Source: Sanderia malayensis (Eukaryota; Cnidaria; Scyphozoa; Semaeostomeae; Pelagiidae). Taken from it: a stretch of 64,000 bases of DNA. The notes under the pieces are model-generated. The model saw only the letters and a list, made by a program, of their open reading frames with translations, was not told the origin of the DNA and made no database searches. Shown in pieces: positions 60,448-64,000 of the stretch. Within the stretch, counting starts at the first letter, position 1. Each line of letters starts with the position of its first letter. The translations under genes were made by a program, and so were the position numbers. The stretch lies in NCBI GenBank assembly GCA_013076295.1, contig RQOL01000861.1:2666001-2730000 (forward strand). The letters run 5' to 3'.

Positions 60448-63400
60448 ATGACACTTCTACAGCCAAGTTTCCGATTAAGAATGATATCAACAATTCTGTT
60501 GCTTAGTTTCTGCTTCATTCATTGCCTGGATGGCGGAAGTGAGCTCAATAGTCAGAAAACTTTCAAAAGACTTGGCGAACACAAAGAACCATCAATTATT
60601 ACTGAGCAACTTGATTATGTACCACAGCCAATTGAATTCTATGAAGAATATGTGTCCAAGAAAAGACCTGTTGTTTTTCGTGGAGCTGCAATGAATTCAA
60701 GGTAACGTGAAGACAATAAAGTGATATTTTCTTTTTTGCCTTCGCTATTGTTATTTTTGGGAGCCGCCCATTCACTTGAAAATTATCGTCCAATAAATAG
60801 CCCATTATTTCAAAGATATTAACCAAATACCCCTCTAATTAATGAAGCATGTAAAGTTGAATTAAAGCCCTGGGCGTTTATTTGGGGTACTGGTATCAAT
60901 ATATAGTCAAGTATAGCACAGTGGGGGTATTTTTCATACATTTCATGGTAGAGTATAGTATTTCATGGTATCATATGGTATTGTATGGTATCATATATGG
61001 TATTGTATGGTATTAAATGGTATTTAATGGTATCATGTGGTATTGTATGGTATCATATGGTATCATATATGGTATTGTATGGTATCATATGGTATTGTAT
61101 GGTATCATATGGAACAAAGAGTACTAAATAGATAAGTCTATTAAAGGTCTAGGCTATTCTAAAAAATCATCTATTTTAGAGCCTTTACTCTGTGGACAGA
61201 AGACTTTCTGCAGACAAACTATGGAGACATGAGAGTGAGATTAGAAGCAAAAGGAGAAGACGATGGAAGAATTCCTGCCGGTAAAATTGGCTTGGGTCAT
61301 GATCTGCTGAGCAATTTCATTGATCATTATCAAACATATAATGCATACATAATCACACAGCTGTCTGAACCCATGGAGAAGGATGTTGCAATACCACCCT
61401 GTCTCAGGTAATAACACTTGGAAGTACCAAAAAGTGGCCCCTCAGCAAACCTATTACTTTATGTATTTTCCATGAAATTCATGAGCAGACCGTCAAGAGC
61501 TATATTTCATTAATTTGTCATTGACAATTTATTGTCTTATTCACGGGGTACAAAACAGATGTATATAAAGAGCACTTTGTCCCTCGCAGACCCTGGCTGA
61601 GTCTTTATTAATTGGTATTAGTAGGGTTAGCAAACGCCATGTTTCATTTTTCTATGTTAGCAATGGTCTTTTTGTAAATGTCACATAAAGCCACCATCAC
61701 CACCTCTCGAGCCAATGGTCCAAATATCTTGGCTAATCTTCTTCTTGCAATTACTTCTCCATGAAGGTCCAACCTGGAAATTCTAGTTTTTGGAGTTTAC
61801 TGACTTTCTTCACTCGAGTAGTCATAACGTCCTAATTATAACTTTTTGCTGATTTTGAGAGGCTGAGAGAAGTTTCAGCTTTCTAGGACTACTGTTCCAA
61901 AAGTTAGTGTCTGAGGCTGCCCTCAGGGGGGCATTACCGAGGGCAGTCGCATATGTATTCTCCGTAAATGTTTTGCATGGAAATTCTAAGTTTTGAAATT
62001 TACAAATTTTTTTTGTTTCTTTTCAACTGCGTTTTTTATACACGAGGAACGTGATTATTTTCCAGATGTGGTTTCTTTGCAAAGTCTATCCAAGAAGCGC
62101 ACTTGTTTTTATCTGCTGCTGGTGGCAAAACGGCTTTACACAAAGATCCATATAATAACATACACTGTGTCTTTAATGGAACAAAAGATTGGATAACGAT
62201 TCACCCTGACCAGACTGGTAAACTCTACATGGCACAACAATCCCAGTATGAATGGGGCGGAATTTCAGATATCAATGTTGATGCTGTTGATCTTGATTTG
62301 CATCCAAATGTTCTGGACCTTAAATTCTCCAAAATCAAACTTAGCAAAGGAGATTGCATTTTCATGCCATCCGGTAAGTTTTTGTTACCTTTTTGGCATT
62401 TTCGGCAGAAGTTGTTGGCAAAACGCAGCATTGATTTTCGTTGGGTAATGTGATGTAACTATTTGCTTTCATTGGGTTATGTGATGTAACTTGAAATAGT
62501 CTTGCATGTATTACCGTAAGTCCTCGATTAAGCCCCCACTCTAAAATATTTTTGCGAAATAAGCCCCCGGGGCTTTAATGGAGGACTTACGGTAGTAATA
62601 TTGTAGTAGTATTGATTGGTTCCTGATCGAAAGATGTATTGTTTAGGGTACTGGCATCAAGTTCGTTCCTGGGGCTACTTGAACGCCGCAGTTTCCATAT
62701 GGTTTTCAACCACGAACAGCTTTAATAGAAGCGAATGTTACAGCGAAAGGTATGATTTCAAACCAATGAATGAAGTCGATGTCTTGTGGAGATACCCAGG
62801 TACGCAAAATGTTTCATTTCATCATCGGATCAATTCCCAGTAGCAGTGACACGTTGTGCTTGGCGTTTTGCACAAATTGTTGAGTGTTTTGCATTTGTAT
62901 TTTATCTGCAGGGTTTGGAAATATGACCCAAGGACATATGGACATTTATATTTTACAAGAAGTTTTGAAACATTGGGCAAATAAAGATGGAAATATATCC
63001 CTACACTCTTTTGTGGAACATTTTTTTGTCCTGATGGAATATAATCAAGATAATAAAGCAATGATTCGTGATATGGAATCTAGAAAAGAATTGGTATCCT
63101 ATCTGTAACATCTTTTTTTTTCATTTACAACCCAGTAGTAATTTCTTAAAGTATTTTTATAAGTTTCTCATTCCTATTTCTATTCCTTTTACCTTTGACT
63201 GCAAAGTAAACCAGGCCCGTTAGATTAACAGATATTTGCCCCCTCCTAACTTTTACTCGCATTATGTAATATGTTATTTGCATGCTTTTCTATTGCATCA
63301 AATAAATTTGGAGTAACAAGAGATTGATTCAGATGTTTTCTTTTTTAGTTTCTGAAGTATTTAGATCGAGATAGCAGTGGCTATACAACGACTCAAGCCA

Positions 63401-63719
63401 TTGATAATCTGAACACAAGCCAATTGAAAGATCTTGTTGAGCTGATTCATCCAAACGATATATCAAACACAGATGTGTTTGAATATGGACATATTAATCC
63501 TGAGCATATACGGTGAGTTTTGATATTTCTGAAAAGAGATAAGCCAGACTACCGACTCGACCATTCTCGCTTTATTTATACGAAATGATTAAAGCTACCA
63601 TGTTTCGGTTCGATTTCTTTACACTATTATATCTGATTTTATTCAGTCAGATTTTCATTAACTCTTTCCACGAAGACGAAACGTTTGATGAAGCTAAATT
63701 TCTCGAAACCTACGTACAG
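60448..63719 (+). CDS. Secreted/ER JmjC-domain oxygenase with EF-hand-like segments (3' end outside window)
   Basis: Exons 60448-60701, 61180-61407, 62066-62373, 62647-62799, 62912-63093, 63349-63512 and 63647-63719 give 454 residues; a donor after 63719 shows the gene continues. A signal peptide (MISTILLLSFCFIHCLDGGS, second ATG at about residue 12) is followed by the JmjC entry motif VVFRGAA. The cupin core has HxD in ALHKDPYNNIHCVFNGTKDW and the distal His in PSGYWHQVRSWGYLN, so the Fe(II)/2-oxoglutarate site looks intact. Downstream, ANKDGNISLHSF and LDRDSSGYTT resemble calcium loops but lack the last Glu; HEDETFDEAKF may be a third. The JmjC part resembles the small JMJD hydroxylases (TYW5/HSPBAP1/JMJD8 type). 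The substrate is not known to me; ER-lumenal protein hydroxylation is inference. Confidence 0.82.
60942..61112. repeat. 10-bp minisatellite TGGTATYRTA in a JmjC-gene intron
   Basis: About 16 tandem decamers alternating TGGTATCATA and TGGTATTGTA, with some longer variants. Confidence 0.85.
62512..62594. mobile_element. 83-bp palindromic MITE in a JmjC-gene intron
   Basis: TACCGTAAGTCCTC at the left end and GAGGACTTACGGTA at the right are exact reverse complements, and pairing continues imperfectly through ATTAAGCCCC/GGGGCTTTAAT. If the outer TA is a target-site duplication, this fits a tiny Tc1/mariner-type MITE with ends CCGTAAG. No coding capacity. Confidence 0.6.
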
Positions 63720-64000
63720 GTAAGATGTGTGATGTCATATTGATCTTCTCCAAGCGAATTGAGCAACACCCTTCGATGGGGGCATGCCCCAAAGTGTAAT
63801 TTGTGCTTTGTGTTAGCTGCTCATAAACCACTTGGAGTTCACGTAAGAATATCCTAATGCATTGGGATGACGTAATGGCATTAGGATGCTCTCGTATTAA
63901 ATTATTGTCTACAAATTCTAAACATTACCTGTTACTGAAACGGCACGTATGTGAGAAACCTAAGTATCTTTTTCCATGCACTTTAACTTGGTATTATTCA
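63720..64000. other. Right edge, intron of the JmjC gene
   Basis: Follows the GTAAGA donor at 63720; no further exon visible before the window ends. Confidence 0.6.

Overview
The window is animal nuclear DNA: AT-rich and intron-rich, with GT-AG introns of about 0.1-3 kb, TTAGGG-type telomeric repeats and metazoan gene families (aryl hydrocarbon receptor, smooth-muscle-type MLCK, beclin 1, GCN2, PHF14, a synaptophysin-like protein). Compact genes, introns full of minisatellites, a CR1/L2-like LINE and small MITEs suggest an invertebrate, possibly an early-branching one such as a cnidarian. This is inference; the sequence does not fix the species. Gene models were joined by hand from exon reading frames, splice sites and intron phases; where I give exon lists, the phases close exactly.

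Layout: 742-4324 (+) is the 3' part of a myosin light chain kinase-like gene. 5834-15247 (-) is an 18-exon coiled-coil gene with UVR-like hairpins; its 2.8-kb last intron holds, on the other strand, a single-exon TAZ2 zinc-finger gene (7522-8244). Next are SEC61B (15971-16671, +), head to head with the coiled-coil gene, and AHR (17765-24964, -; 13 exons, 863 aa, CAA-coded polyQ). Upstream of AHR is a 5'-truncated LINE (25835-27687). About 27.7-36.4 kb is gene-poor, with one probable orphan first exon (34941-35113, -) and a promoter-like island near 30.5 kb. A composite satellite of interstitial telomeric repeats (36449-37000) lies just before GCN2/EIF2AK4 (37482-46093, +; 22 exons, 1662 aa).

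The last third is gene-dense: PRELID1-like (46450-47650, +), a synaptophysin-family gene carrying a hAT-type MITE at a splice donor (48131-49597, +), an intronless PHF14 (50210-52636, -), a GALNT10-like glycosyltransferase (53414-56595, +), beclin 1 (56876-60082, +; 450 aa) and a secreted JmjC protein with EF-hand-like segments that runs off the right edge (60448 onward, +).

The genes are independent housekeeping or signalling loci rather than an operon. GCN2 and beclin 1 both belong to the starvation/autophagy response, and SEC61B, the GALNT and the JmjC protein to the secretory pathway, but nothing here shows co-regulation.
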